Shown: positions 9,636 to 17,925 of the stretch, one piece after another | Layout: the number at the start of each line of letters is the position of its first letter | Position numbering within the stretch: the stretch's first letter is position 1 | NCBI GenBank assembly: GCA_948957135.1 | Contig: CARDBT010000007.1 | Span: 30,860-94,859 of the forward strand | DNA: 64,000 nt | Origin: COE1 sp910588595 | GTDB taxonomy: Bacteria > Bacillota > Clostridia > Lachnospirales > Lachnospiraceae | Direction: 5' to 3' | Position numbers and translations under genes: made by a program | The notes under the pieces: model-generated | Told to the model about the DNA's origin: nothing | Database searches by the model: none | What the model saw: only the letters and a program-made list of their open reading frames with translations

Positions 9636-9926
9636 TCATTTTTTTAAAGTTTTTCTTTTGTATTCTCTTTGCAATAGCCATTTATCATGACTTTGTATAT
9701 TGCGGATTGCTTGTCTGAGTGTTTTCGCTCTTCCATGCAAATGGTATGGATGGGAATACTTGTGTTTATGAAAAATCACACAGGCATTTGCATTGGGCTG
9801 TGTCACATTATGCAGATACCAAAAGTGACCTGTGTTTTTTGATTGTACTGTTACATCATACTCACTGGTACAGATTATATTAAAATACTCTTGCGAAATC
9901 GCCTCTAAATCTTTTGTGTCAAACAT
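9636..9926 (-). CDS. hypothetical protein downstream of parB
   Basis: 96 aa; its ATG has a strong AGGGGGT site and overlaps the parB stop by eight bases, so it is probably translationally coupled to parB. The sequence is polar, ends in a basic tail (REYKRKTLKK) and contains a histidine/tyrosine-rich stretch (FHKHKYSHPYHLHG). I do not recognise the family. The position suggests a component of the partition module of the mobile element. Confidence 0.65.
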   Translation of the reverse strand: MFDTKDLEAISQEYFNIICTSEYDVTVQSKNTGHFWYLHNVTQPNANACVIFHKHKYSHPYHLHGRAKTLRQAIRNIQSHDKWLLQREYKRKTLKK

Positions 9927-10890
9927 CCGCTACCCCCTCTCCGGCAAACCATGTGGTTAATGCCTGTTCCATAATTTCCAATATTTCTTCTGTACTCTTA
10001 CCTTTAAAATATTTCTTTTTAATCTGGGCAAACAGCTTTGCGTCAGATACAGGCTTTTCTTTTATTACTCCCGCCAAAATATCCTTCACTTTTTCCGTCG
10101 TAAGAGAACCGGCTTCTTTATGTAACTCCATAGCCTGAGCATTATTTATTTTTCCACCAAGCTCATCCAGAACCTTACACACTTGTCCCTGTTCCTCTTC
10201 TGACAGATAGGATAATTCCACTGCTGTCACCATTGCCATTGCACCGTCATCCACCATTTCCTTAATTTGGTCTGTGGTCTGGTTCAATCTCATATACCTT
10301 GCAATGTTGCGTCCGGTCATTCCATAATCTTCTCCAATGGCATCTCTGCTCTTTGACTTGTGGACATCATGTCCACAAGTCTCTTGCATGTCCACACCGT
10401 TCAGCATTGCAATCTCTTCCAGAATGTCATTCCGTCTTCCCTGGCACATGACTTTCTCATATCGTTCTGCCAATACTGCTGCCTTTTCCGATGGTAAGAG
10501 GTCATCAAAAGACCTCTGCAACATATTGGTTTCTATCACATACACATATGCTTCTCTTTCAGTCAGATTGTCTTTGATGATTGCTGGAATCTCTTTGATG
10601 CCCACGACCTTAGCGGCATTCCAACGATTATGACCTGATAGCATTTCATATCCATCTGCAATTTTCTGTACAATAACCGGAATAAGAACCCCATGCTCTC
10701 TAATACTCTCCACCATATCATCAAGGCGTTTTCCCTCATACAGACGGAATGGATGATTATGGAATGGTACTATCTTTTTCACGGAAATCATTGTCTGACC
10801 ACTACTAACCGGATTTATCATCTCTTCTGGTGGGCTGATTAAATCCACCGCATCCTGAAATACTTTTCTTTTTGGTGCATTAGTCTTCAT
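9919..10890 (-). CDS. parB: ParB/RepB/Spo0J family partition protein
   Basis: 323 aa from ATG 10890, which has AAGGAG ten bases upstream; an in-frame TTG at 10896 is less likely. The N-terminal half has the ParB nuclease-like fold signatures (PFRLYEGKRLDDMVESI, YEMLSGHNRWNAA, PAIIKDNLTEREAYVYVIETNM), followed by an HTH region (YGMTGRNIARYMRLN). It overlaps the parA stop by eleven bases. It should bind a centromere-like site and help segregate or stabilise the element. The chromosomal parB is not normally in such a neighbourhood, so this points to an ICE or plasmid-derived island. No parS candidate was identified. Confidence 0.9.
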   Translation of the reverse strand: MKTNAPKRKVFQDAVDLISPPEEMINPVSSGQTMISVKKIVPFHNHPFRLYEGKRLDDMVESIREHGVLIPVIVQKIADGYEMLSGHNRWNAAKVVGIKEIPAIIKDNLTEREAYVYVIETNMLQRSFDDLLPSEKAAVLAERYEKVMCQGRRNDILEEIAMLNGVDMQETCGHDVHKSKSRDAIGEDYGMTGRNIARYMRLNQTTDQIKEMVDDGAMAMVTAVELSYLSEEEQGQVCKVLDELGGKINNAQAMELHKEAGSLTTEKVKDILAGVIKEKPVSDAKLFAQIKKKYFKGKSTEEILEIMEQALTTWFAGEGVADV

Positions 10891-11662
10891 CCGCAATCAA
10901 CTCCTTTGCTAAATTCTGATACATTCTGCAAGCCTTTGTTCTCGGCGCATACTCTAATAATGGTTCTCCATAATAAACCGATTCCCCCACTTTTACCGTA
11001 CTCGGAATCTTGCTGTCAAATATTCGGAGTTTCCCGTTGAATGTCCCTGCCACTTCCTCAGTAATAACTTTGCAAAGGTTGGTTCTCTCCTCACACATGG
11101 TCAGCAGAATCCCGGACACATCTAATTTAGAATTGACACGGTTCTTAATTTTTTTTACGGTCAGAAGGAAGTCTTCCAATCCCACCATTGCCCAGAACTG
11201 CGGATTTGCCGCTATAATGACTTCATCTGCAGCAGAAAGGGCATTGATTGTCAAAGTATTCAATGATGGACATGTATCAATCAGAATATAGTCGTATTCC
11301 TCTCTGAACGGTTCCAGAATACATGCCAGAATCTTCTCGGCTCCCATTTCCAGTCTCAGCTTCGCATCTACAGCAGACAGCACTTTTGATGATAGTATAA
11401 AGTCAACCCCATTTCTGTTAATAATGTACTCAGCCGGATTTGGCTGTTCCTCTTCGTCCATCTGATTCATCATCAAGTCACCAATACTGATTTCAACAGT
11501 TTTTATATCCTCTACCACACATCTGGTGATATTTGCCGAACTATCAAAATCTACCACTAATACTTTCTTCCCTAATTTGTTCAATGAATATGCCAGGTTG
11601 TAAGTGGAGACGGACTTGCCGACTCCACCCTTCATGGCACCTAATACGATAATCTTTGCCAT
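10880..11662 (-). CDS. parA: ParA/Soj family partition ATPase
   Basis: 260 aa from ATG 11662, supported by AAGGGAG upstream. The deviant Walker A KGGVGKS is at residues 9-15 (MAKIIVLGAMKGGVGKS), with a conserved DFDSSANIT strand and the DYILIDTCPSLN Walker B region. It acts as a DNA-bound ATPase that moves ParB complexes. It overlaps the parB start and the end of the SymE-like gene, forming a tight three-gene unit. Family firmly recognised. Confidence 0.93.
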   Translation of the reverse strand: MAKIIVLGAMKGGVGKSVSTYNLAYSLNKLGKKVLVVDFDSSANITRCVVEDIKTVEISIGDLMMNQMDEEEQPNPAEYIINRNGVDFILSSKVLSAVDAKLRLEMGAEKILACILEPFREEYDYILIDTCPSLNTLTINALSAADEVIIAANPQFWAMVGLEDFLLTVKKIKNRVNSKLDVSGILLTMCEERTNLCKVITEEVAGTFNGKLRIFDSKIPSTVKVGESVYYGEPLLEYAPRTKACRMYQNLAKELIADED

Positions 11663-11664
11663 AA

Positions 11665-11928
11665 TCACTTTCTCCCTTTCTTGCCATAACATTTACAATC
11701 TTCTGCCACCATTATGCACTGTCCGCATGGAGCATGATATTCCACCATTTCCGGTTCTCTCGGAGTGATAATCAGCTTTCCATTCTCACATTCCACCTGA
11801 ATCAGACCACCCACATCAAATCCGGTTTCTTTCAACCAATCTCCCTTAAGGATGATAGATGGGGTTCTTTTATAGTTGTAGCCGCTTGCTTCATATACTT
11901 TCATTTTTCTAAATTTCTTAAATGCCAT
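11665..11928 (-). CDS. SymE/AbrB-like small DNA- or RNA-binding protein
   Basis: 87 aa. Residues 20-57 (TPSIILKGDWLKETGF, then GGLIQVECENGKLIITP) match the SymE-type swapped-hairpin fold, a relative of AbrB. The C-terminal tail adds CGQC and CKC cysteine pairs that could bind metal. SymE homologues are known as SOS-induced toxins, but short versions also accompany plasmid partition genes. Here it is the first gene of the parA/parB unit, ending two bases before the parA start. A regulatory role in that unit is my inference. AAGGAGG precedes the start. Confidence 0.75.
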   Translation of the reverse strand: MAFKKFRKMKVYEASGYNYKRTPSIILKGDWLKETGFDVGGLIQVECENGKLIITPREPEMVEYHAPCGQCIMVAEDCKCYGKKGRK

Positions 11929-11981
11929 AATATTGCCTCCTTAGATTTGCCTTGTTTTAGATTAGATTCACAGACCTTGTA

Positions 11982-12001
11982 TCGGATATAGATTCATCCG
12001 A
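11982..12001 (-). promoter_or_regulatory. inverted repeat upstream of the symE-like/parAB unit
   Basis: TCGGAT at 11982-11987 and ATCCGA at 11996-12001 are complementary with eight bases between, about 55 bases upstream of the SymE-like start. This would suit an operator for ParA- or AbrB-type autoregulation. No clear -10/-35 pair was identified. Confidence 0.35.
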
Positions 12002-12044
12002 GAAATTGTGTTCCACAGCCCAACGGCACCACCTCCCTTACACG

Positions 12045-12085
12045 AAAAAAAAGAACTGCCAACACTTCATCGTGTTAACAGTTCT
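12045..12085 (-). terminator. rho-independent terminator of rlmD
   Basis: The hairpin AGAACTG/AACAC paired with GTGTT/CAGTTCT spans 12052-12085. On the minus strand it is followed by eight U. It ends the rlmD transcript and marks the likely edge between the chromosome and the AT-rich island. Confidence 0.85.
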
Positions 12086-12109
12086 TCTGTAAGTTCGGTT
12101 TATTATGTT

Positions 12110-13615
12110 TTATTTTTCTTCGTTCTTAATTCTATGGTAATCTTCCATATTGATGCTTAAGTCTACGTAAGAATCGGGCTTAGATTTTCGGTTGCTCAAG
12201 AGGCACACAGTCTCCACATGCACCGTCTGCGCAAACAGATCCGCAGCCCGGACACGCCGCAATCCATACCCATTTGCGCACAAGTACTTCAAATCCCGCG
12301 CAAGGGTAGCGCTGTCGCAGCTCACGTAGACGATGCGCTGCGGCGCCATTTTCACGATCGTTTCGAGACACGCCATGTCACAACCCTTGCGTGGCGGATC
12401 TACACAGATAACATCCGCCCGGATCCCTTCTTCCTCATATAGACGGGGCAGTACCTCCTCCGCCTTTCCCACATAAAACTGTGCATTATCTATATGGTTT
12501 TGCCTTGCATTCTCCCTCGCATTCATGATTGCCTGCTCCACTACCTCAATGCCATATACTTTTCTTGCTTTTTTTGCCATAAACAGGCTGATAGTACCGA
12601 TACCACAATATAAATCCCAAACGGTCTCTGTCCCAGTCAATCCCGCATAATCCAGCGCCAGACTGTACAGTTTTTCCGTCTGAACCGGATTGACCTGATA
12701 AAAGGACAATGGTGAAATAGCAAATGTTATTCCACTGTCTTCTGAAGTTAATACATCCTGCCCTGCATCGATACTTTCGATGCTCCGCATATGGATCACA
12801 TCCCTGATCGTATCTTTCCCCCATATAGTGTGACACTCTTTTCCCATGATAACATTGGTGTTTTCTTGGTTGATATTGATGGAAATGCTTGTCATACCAT
12901 CGATCCTTTTGAGCGCTTCCACCAGTTCGCGCTTCCACGGCAGCTTCTCTCCATTCACAATGATACACACCATGATCTCGCCTGTTGTAAAGCCTTTTCG
13001 TATCAGCACATGGCGGATAAGTCCTTTTCCCGTCTCTTCATTGTAGGGCGCTATCTTATATTCTTTCATGTAGTCCAGCAATATTTCCAGGATCGCTTTA
13101 TTTTCTTTTACTCCCAGTGCACAGTCTGTATTGGGTATGATCGAATGGGTCCTTCCAGCATAGAAACCTGCTACAGGCTCACCATCTTTGTCCATACCGA
13201 TCGGAAACTGGGCTTTATTGCGATAATGAAAAGGCTCTTCCATGCCCACGACCGGCTCCATCACCTGCTCAATCAGTTCCCTGGAGAATCCGCCGATCCT
13301 GTGTAAGTTATTCTTGACTTTGTTCTCCTTAAAGACCAGTTGTGCCTTATAGTCAAGAGCCTGTATCTGGCATCCGCCGCATTGTCTATGATACATGCAT
13401 TTTGGCTCTCTGCGGTCGGGAGAAGGTTCGATAATCTCCATCAGTCTGGCGTACGCATACCCTTTTTTTACTTTCATGACCTTGACTTGTACCCTGTCTC
13501 CGATCACTGCATCCTTCACAAAAAAAGTAAAACCTTCTACCTTTCCGATACCCCCGCCATCAATTCCCATGTCCTCAATCTCTACTGTTACAATGTCATC
13601 TTTTCTGTACTCCAA
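12110..13615 (-). CDS. rlmD: 23S rRNA (uracil-5-)-methyltransferase, RlmD/RlmCD family
   Basis: About 501 aa. It makes 5-methyluridine in 23S rRNA with SAM. An N-terminal TRAM domain (KDDIVTVEIEDMGIDGGG) is followed by a 4Fe-4S motif (CMYHRQCGGCQ), a SAM site (DLYCGIGTISLF) and the catalytic region YVSCDSATLARDL with the DPPRKG motif. I prefer a TTG at 13615, because GGAGGG lies seven bases upstream; ATG codons at 13621 and 13645 are alternatives. It follows yhaM closely on the same strand and ends in a strong terminator. The C-terminal tail of about 25 residues extends past the usual end. Confidence 0.9.
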   Translation of the reverse strand: MEYRKDDIVTVEIEDMGIDGGGIGKVEGFTFFVKDAVIGDRVQVKVMKVKKGYAYARLMEIIEPSPDRREPKCMYHRQCGGCQIQALDYKAQLVFKENKVKNNLHRIGGFSRELIEQVMEPVVGMEEPFHYRNKAQFPIGMDKDGEPVAGFYAGRTHSIIPNTDCALGVKENKAILEILLDYMKEYKIAPYNEETGKGLIRHVLIRKGFTTGEIMVCIIVNGEKLPWKRELVEALKRIDGMTSISININQENTNVIMGKECHTIWGKDTIRDVIHMRSIESIDAGQDVLTSEDSGITFAISPLSFYQVNPVQTEKLYSLALDYAGLTGTETVWDLYCGIGTISLFMAKKARKVYGIEVVEQAIMNARENARQNHIDNAQFYVGKAEEVLPRLYEEEGIRADVICVDPPRKGCDMACLETIVKMAPQRIVYVSCDSATLARDLKYLCANGYGLRRVRAADLFAQTVHVETVCLLSNRKSKPDSYVDLSINMEDYHRIKNEEK

Positions 13616-13649
13616 TCCCATCCCTCCGTCAAAAATCACACGCATTCTT

Positions 13650-14588
13650 CTACATCGTTCTCTTTAGATTTGATTCGAACAGCCTGTTGTAACCCAGCCA
13701 GCCCGTCTCCTGCGAAGCGTTCAGGATCTCTGTGAATGTCTCTAGCTTTGCGTCAGTGTCATCTGCGTAGTTGAGCGCCAATGCCTCTATCAGTGCCGGT
13801 TTTTTTGGGGACCCGTACTCATATTCCCCATGATGCGACAAAATGCAGTGCTTTAGCTCCATCTCAAGCACTGACGGGAACCCGGGAATTTCCCTTGCCT
13901 TTTGTCCGATCATCTCTGATCCCATCACGATATGTCCCAGAAATTGTCCCTCATCTGTGTAATCGTTTGCAGGAAATGCACTGATTTCCTTTGTCTTTCC
14001 TATATCGTGGCAGATCGCAGCAGCAAGGAGCAGATCCCGGTTCAGGACAGGATATGCCGTACAGTAATATTCACAGAGCTTTGTGACGCCAAGCGTGTGT
14101 TCTAGAAGTCCTCCGATAAAACCATGATGAACAGACTTTGCTGCCGATGCTTTCTTAAATCTGGCAGCAAACGCTTTATCCTCCACGAAAAATTTTCTTA
14201 ATAGATCTTTCAGATATGTATTTTGGATACTGTCAATGATGTTTAGCAGCTCTGTATACATCTCGTCCAGATTCCGCTTGCTCACAGGCATGTACTCTCC
14301 CTCGTCGTACTCCCCTTCCGCACATTTGCGCACACGTTTGACGTTCACCTGCAGTGCACCGTTAAAGACCGTGACATCCCCGTACACCTCAATATAATCC
14401 ATCGCTTCAAAGTCAGCGATCCCGGCATTGTTCGGATCCCAAATCTTGGCATCGAGCGTGCCTGTCTTGTCCTGAAGAATCACATTGTCATAATTTTTTC
14501 CGTTTTTAGTTATGGCAGAACTTTTAAATTTGCAGAAATAGATGTCAAAAACCCTGTCTCCGTCTTTATAATCCTTAATATATTTCAT
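13650..14588 (-). CDS. yhaM: 3'-5' exoribonuclease YhaM
   Basis: 312 aa, the normal length. An N-terminal OB-fold (KNYDNVILQDKTGTLDAKIWD) precedes an HD domain with HHGFIGGLLEHT, AAAICHDIGKTKE and LSHHGEYEYGSP metal-binding motifs. YhaM trims short RNA ends in Firmicutes. It sits between the HtrA-like gene and rlmD, co-directional, with short gaps consistent with one transcript. Confidence 0.92.
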   Translation of the reverse strand: MKYIKDYKDGDRVFDIYFCKFKSSAITKNGKNYDNVILQDKTGTLDAKIWDPNNAGIADFEAMDYIEVYGDVTVFNGALQVNVKRVRKCAEGEYDEGEYMPVSKRNLDEMYTELLNIIDSIQNTYLKDLLRKFFVEDKAFAARFKKASAAKSVHHGFIGGLLEHTLGVTKLCEYYCTAYPVLNRDLLLAAAICHDIGKTKEISAFPANDYTDEGQFLGHIVMGSEMIGQKAREIPGFPSVLEMELKHCILSHHGEYEYGSPKKPALIEALALNYADDTDAKLETFTEILNASQETGWLGYNRLFESNLKRTM

Positions 14589-14652
14589 TTTTACACTAGA
14601 TCCTTTCTATATATAATAATACTCATTTATTCCCAATTGATAAATGCAGGGG

Positions 14653-16188
14653 TTACTCCACCTGGATCACAAAGTGCATCTCCATGTAATCATTGACACT
14701 TGCCCTCTGCACTACTATGTCTATGCTGCTTTCCACCTGGGAATTCCGCAGCACGTTCATGTAATCCGCAGCGCTTTTGATATCACGGGAACCGACTTTA
14801 ACCAGAATATCACCTTTCTGGATCCCTTTCAACATAGCTGGCGAATCCATATCGATATCCACGATGTACGCCCCCTGTGGAATCCCCAGCTCCGTTCTCG
14901 TCTGTGCAGAGATATCCTGCGCATAGATCCCTAGATATGGAATGTGTTCCCCATTGGACAGCTTAGAGATCAATCCTTTCAGCTCGGTGATCCCCACCGC
15001 TGACAGGAGATTTCTGGTGTCGTCATGATTATGGCTGTTATCAATGATCCCGATCACTTCCCCGCTCATATTGACAAGGATACCACTCGGGCTTGTCCCT
15101 GCATAAATATCCGTCGTCATCAGCTTATATTCACTGTCCGCCATTGTTATGATATTGTTTTTTGATGTGACCATTCCATAACAGACTGTATCTTTGTAAC
15201 CAAAGAGATTTCCAACCGCAATGATCGGTGTTCCGGTCATTCCTGAAGATATCGAACTCCCCAGCGATGCTACTGTTACAGAATCCATCGTGTCGATTCC
15301 TATATATTTGAGATCCACTGCCAATACAGCCAGATCCGTATTCTGATCATACTGCTTGATCACGGCACTGGCATCGGAGCCGTTGCAAAAACTGATCCGT
15401 ATGGTCTCTGCACCATCCAGCGTAGATTTTCTGCTGAGGATCAATAGCTCCCTGTTATTGTTTGCAATGATGACACCTGCCGTCGTTCCCTCGCTTTGAT
15501 AGGTGTTGTTAAACCAGTCCACATCCGAGTGCACTGCCGTGACAGTCACCATGCTCGTCTGGACTTTACTGTAGATCTTATACAGCTCCTCATACTGTGT
15601 CTGATAGGGCTTTAACGGTTCGATCGGAACCGTTTCTCCCACGTTTCCCGCCAGACTTCCTGCCGCTGCATCTGTGGCATTGGGATCGTCTACTGCCAGA
15701 TCCTGTTCATTCAAATGCTCCGCCTGTTCATCCGCACTTTCTTCCACTGTGCTGCTCTCTCTCGCGCCTTCCTCCTCTTCGACGCTGGTCTTTGATTCCG
15801 GATCATCCGTCCCGGACTCCGATATCTGACTCTCCTCGCTGCTGTGGGAAGAACTCTCCTCGCTTCCCTCCTGGCTTGCCGTCGTTCCCTCTGTGAGCAT
15901 GTCCTCCGGGAGCATCTCATTTTGTTCCTGTGGAAACGTCACGATCTCCGGCTCCTCCTCAGGATAGAGCCAGTTGTTGAGAACAGGCTCCAACAGCAAA
16001 AATGACAAACACGCCAGCAGACCAAAAAGGACTGCCATGGAAGCAGTGATGATCGTGCGCTTTAGAAGCCTCTTTTTATTGATCGGCCGCTCTTTGATCT
16101 TCTCCTGCAGAAACTCGAAATCATTTGCTGACTCCGCAGGGCTGTTCTGCGGCTTTGAATCTTCATTCATCTCTTTATTCTTCCGCAT
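14653..16188 (-). CDS. membrane-anchored HtrA/DegP-like protein with PDZ domain, catalytically degenerate
   Basis: About 511 aa. It has a cytoplasmic N-terminus, one membrane segment near residues 45-70 (TASMAVLFGLLACLSFLLL), an acidic Ser/Glu-rich linker, a trypsin-like fold and a C-terminal PDZ domain (PQGAYIVDIDMDSPAMLKGI). Alignment by eye with DegP places LILSRKS where TNNHVV should be. It places GTSPSGILVN where GNSGGALVN should be, while the aspartate (TDLAVLAV) remains. The catalytic histidine and serine therefore appear lost, so it may be a regulatory or chaperone-like pseudoprotease. Start ambiguous between 16188 and 16200. It is divergent from the acylation operon. Confidence 0.8.
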   Translation of the reverse strand: MRKNKEMNEDSKPQNSPAESANDFEFLQEKIKERPINKKRLLKRTIITASMAVLFGLLACLSFLLLEPVLNNWLYPEEEPEIVTFPQEQNEMLPEDMLTEGTTASQEGSEESSSHSSEESQISESGTDDPESKTSVEEEEGARESSTVEESADEQAEHLNEQDLAVDDPNATDAAAGSLAGNVGETVPIEPLKPYQTQYEELYKIYSKVQTSMVTVTAVHSDVDWFNNTYQSEGTTAGVIIANNNRELLILSRKSTLDGAETIRISFCNGSDASAVIKQYDQNTDLAVLAVDLKYIGIDTMDSVTVASLGSSISSGMTGTPIIAVGNLFGYKDTVCYGMVTSKNNIITMADSEYKLMTTDIYAGTSPSGILVNMSGEVIGIIDNSHNHDDTRNLLSAVGITELKGLISKLSNGEHIPYLGIYAQDISAQTRTELGIPQGAYIVDIDMDSPAMLKGIQKGDILVKVGSRDIKSAADYMNVLRNSQVESSIDIVVQRASVNDYMEMHFVIQVE

Positions 16189-16270
16189 TTTTCCTCTCAT
16201 CCTCCTCTCATCTCAGACTCTTTTCATAGTATAGCCGATAGAAATCCTATGGTCAATGCATTTTAAGTTA

Positions 16271-16302
16271 TGACAAAATATTTGACAAAAATTTTGACAA
16301 AA
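16271..16302. repeat. three direct repeats TGACAAAA at 12-bp spacing
   Basis: TGACAAAA occurs at 16271, 16283 and 16295, each 12 bases apart, in the AT-rich 235-base gap between the divergent HtrA-like and SGNH genes. The regular spacing suggests a binding array for a regulator, although overlapping TTGACA-like -35 elements are also possible. Confidence 0.5.
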
Positions 16303-16331
16303 ATTTCACACTACTACTATTCAAAAATACC

Positions 16332-16360
16332 TTGTAGGAATATTAAATTAATGATAGAAT
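16332..16360 (+). promoter_or_regulatory. predicted sigma-A promoter of the acylation operon
   Basis: TTGTAG at 16332-16337 and TAGAAT at 16355-16360 with a 17-base spacer, about 75 bases before the SGNH start. Confidence 0.55.
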
Positions 16361-16435
16361 ATCTTTTGTATAAGTATGTTTAATCAACACAGACGATAAG
16401 GCTCTGCGATCTGCAGTCCCTAAAGAGGAAATTTT

Positions 16436-17374
16436 ATGAAAAAAAAAGTGAATAATCAGGAGATCAGAAAAAAATTATTTTGTACCGCACTCACATCAAT
16501 ACTTATTTTCTGCGGTCATTCAGGGCTTGTTTATGCTGCCCCCGGCGATGCACAGACAGATGCGGTTCCGGCAGAAAGTGCGCAGACTGCGGAATCATCC
16601 GAAACCCAATCCACAGTCCCCGGTCTGACCGACGAAGAACTTGAAGAATACTATGGCGATTCTGTTTTTATCGGTGATTCCATCATGGTGGGTTTTCGAA
16701 ACTACAGTGCCAAACAGGAAACTTTTATCCGCAATATCCAGTTTTTGGCTGTGGGAAGTTACTCGGCATTCAACGCCATGAAGCCTGTCAATTCGGACAA
16801 TGTCCACCCTATGTACAAAGGGAAAAAGAGCCAGGTCTGGGATGCGATCTCCCTCATAGGCAGCAAGCGCGCCTTTATCCTACTGGGCATGAATGACATC
16901 AGCATCCTTGGACTAGAGGGCGCCCGGGACAAATACAAGGAACTGATCAACAAAATACTCGAGACCTCACCGGATATCGAGATCAATATTATCAGCGTAA
17001 CCTACACGCTTGCAGGTCAGGGAGCCGGCAAACTGAACAATAAAAACCTGGCGCAGTACAATGTCCTTCTGGAAGAAATGGCAGAGGAAAACGGTTGGGG
17101 GTACCTTGATCTGTGCACTCTCCTATCTGACGGAAACGGAAATCTGGAAAGCAAATACTGCAGTGACGGATTTGTCCACCTCTCCACCTCCGCCTACACT
17201 CTTTGGGAATCAACGCTCATTGAATATGCAAATGCTCAGTCAGCGCAGGAGGAAGCCGAGACTGCCGAGACAAAAACCGCCACAGAGACCGAGACGCCAA
17301 AAGAAACCCCATCAAAAATGGAAACCATATTAGAGACAGTTCCTACTCAAACTACAAAAGGGAGATTAGAATAA
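16436..17374 (+). CDS. secreted SGNH/GDSL-type hydrolase
   Basis: 312 aa. A basic N-terminus and hydrophobic stretch (LFCTALTSILIFCGHSGLVYAA) form a signal peptide or uncleaved anchor. SGNH block I is VFIGDSIMVGF, block III is ILLGMNDIS, and the block V Asp-His pair is in SDGFVHLS. The C-terminal tail is Thr/Glu-rich and likely unstructured. It probably acts as an esterase or acyl transferase outside the membrane. It is the first gene of an operon with a lipoprotein, an MBOAT acyltransferase and a DHHW protein, the usual set for O-acetylation of a surface polymer. The stop overlaps the next start by one base. Confidence 0.85.
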   Translation: MKKKVNNQEIRKKLFCTALTSILIFCGHSGLVYAAPGDAQTDAVPAESAQTAESSETQSTVPGLTDEELEEYYGDSVFIGDSIMVGFRNYSAKQETFIRNIQFLAVGSYSAFNAMKPVNSDNVHPMYKGKKSQVWDAISLIGSKRAFILLGMNDISILGLEGARDKYKELINKILETSPDIEINIISVTYTLAGQGAGKLNNKNLAQYNVLLEEMAEENGWGYLDLCTLLSDGNGNLESKYCSDGFVHLSTSAYTLWESTLIEYANAQSAQEEAETAETKTATETETPKETPSKMETILETVPTQTTKGRLE

Positions 17375-17913
17375 TGCATACAATCAAATCAACAAAAGCT
17401 TTAGCAGTCCTGACAGCAGTGCTCCTCTGCACTGGATGTTCTGACAAGACTGTACCAACCACAGCCAACACAGATCCTATTTCAGAGACAGCACAGACCA
17501 CGGACACGTCTGCCAGCAAGGAGACCACAAAATCAATCGATGATATCTACCAGGAGATAGAACAGACTGTCTCTTTACAGTCGCCGCAGCGCATGGACGA
17601 TGACTTTATCTCAAATTATTACGGAATCGATGCTGCCCTTCTTGACGAATATGTGTTCTCCATGTCTGAGGATGCCGCGCAGGCAGAGACCGTCATTATC
17701 ATGAAAGTCAAAAACGCCGACGATCTGACAGGACTTTCCGACAGTCTCCAGACCGTTGTAGATGAGAAGAAAAACGAGATGGAAAACTATATCCCTGAAC
17801 AGTTTGCGATCGTCGAAAAAAGCAAGGTTCAGACAAAAGATAACTATGTATGGCTCGTGATATCCGAAAATGCAGACACAATTACAGATATCATCGAAAG
17901 CGGATTGTTTTAG
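17374..17913 (+). CDS. DUF4358-type lipoprotein
   Basis: 179 aa. Signal peptide with lipobox LLCTGC (cysteine near residue 22), a Thr-rich linker, then a small domain (DDDFISNYYGIDAALLDEYVF ... MKVKNADDLTGL) that resembles DUF4358. The ATG overlaps the SGNH stop, so the two are coupled. DUF4358 lipoproteins are often found beside MBOAT/SGNH genes in Lachnospiraceae; their role is unknown. Probably anchored to the outer face of the membrane. Confidence 0.8.
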   Translation: MHTIKSTKALAVLTAVLLCTGCSDKTVPTTANTDPISETAQTTDTSASKETTKSIDDIYQEIEQTVSLQSPQRMDDDFISNYYGIDAALLDEYVFSMSEDAAQAETVIIMKVKNADDLTGLSDSLQTVVDEKKNEMENYIPEQFAIVEKSKVQTKDNYVWLVISENADTITDIIESGLF

Positions 17914-17925
17914 CGGAGGATTAAC

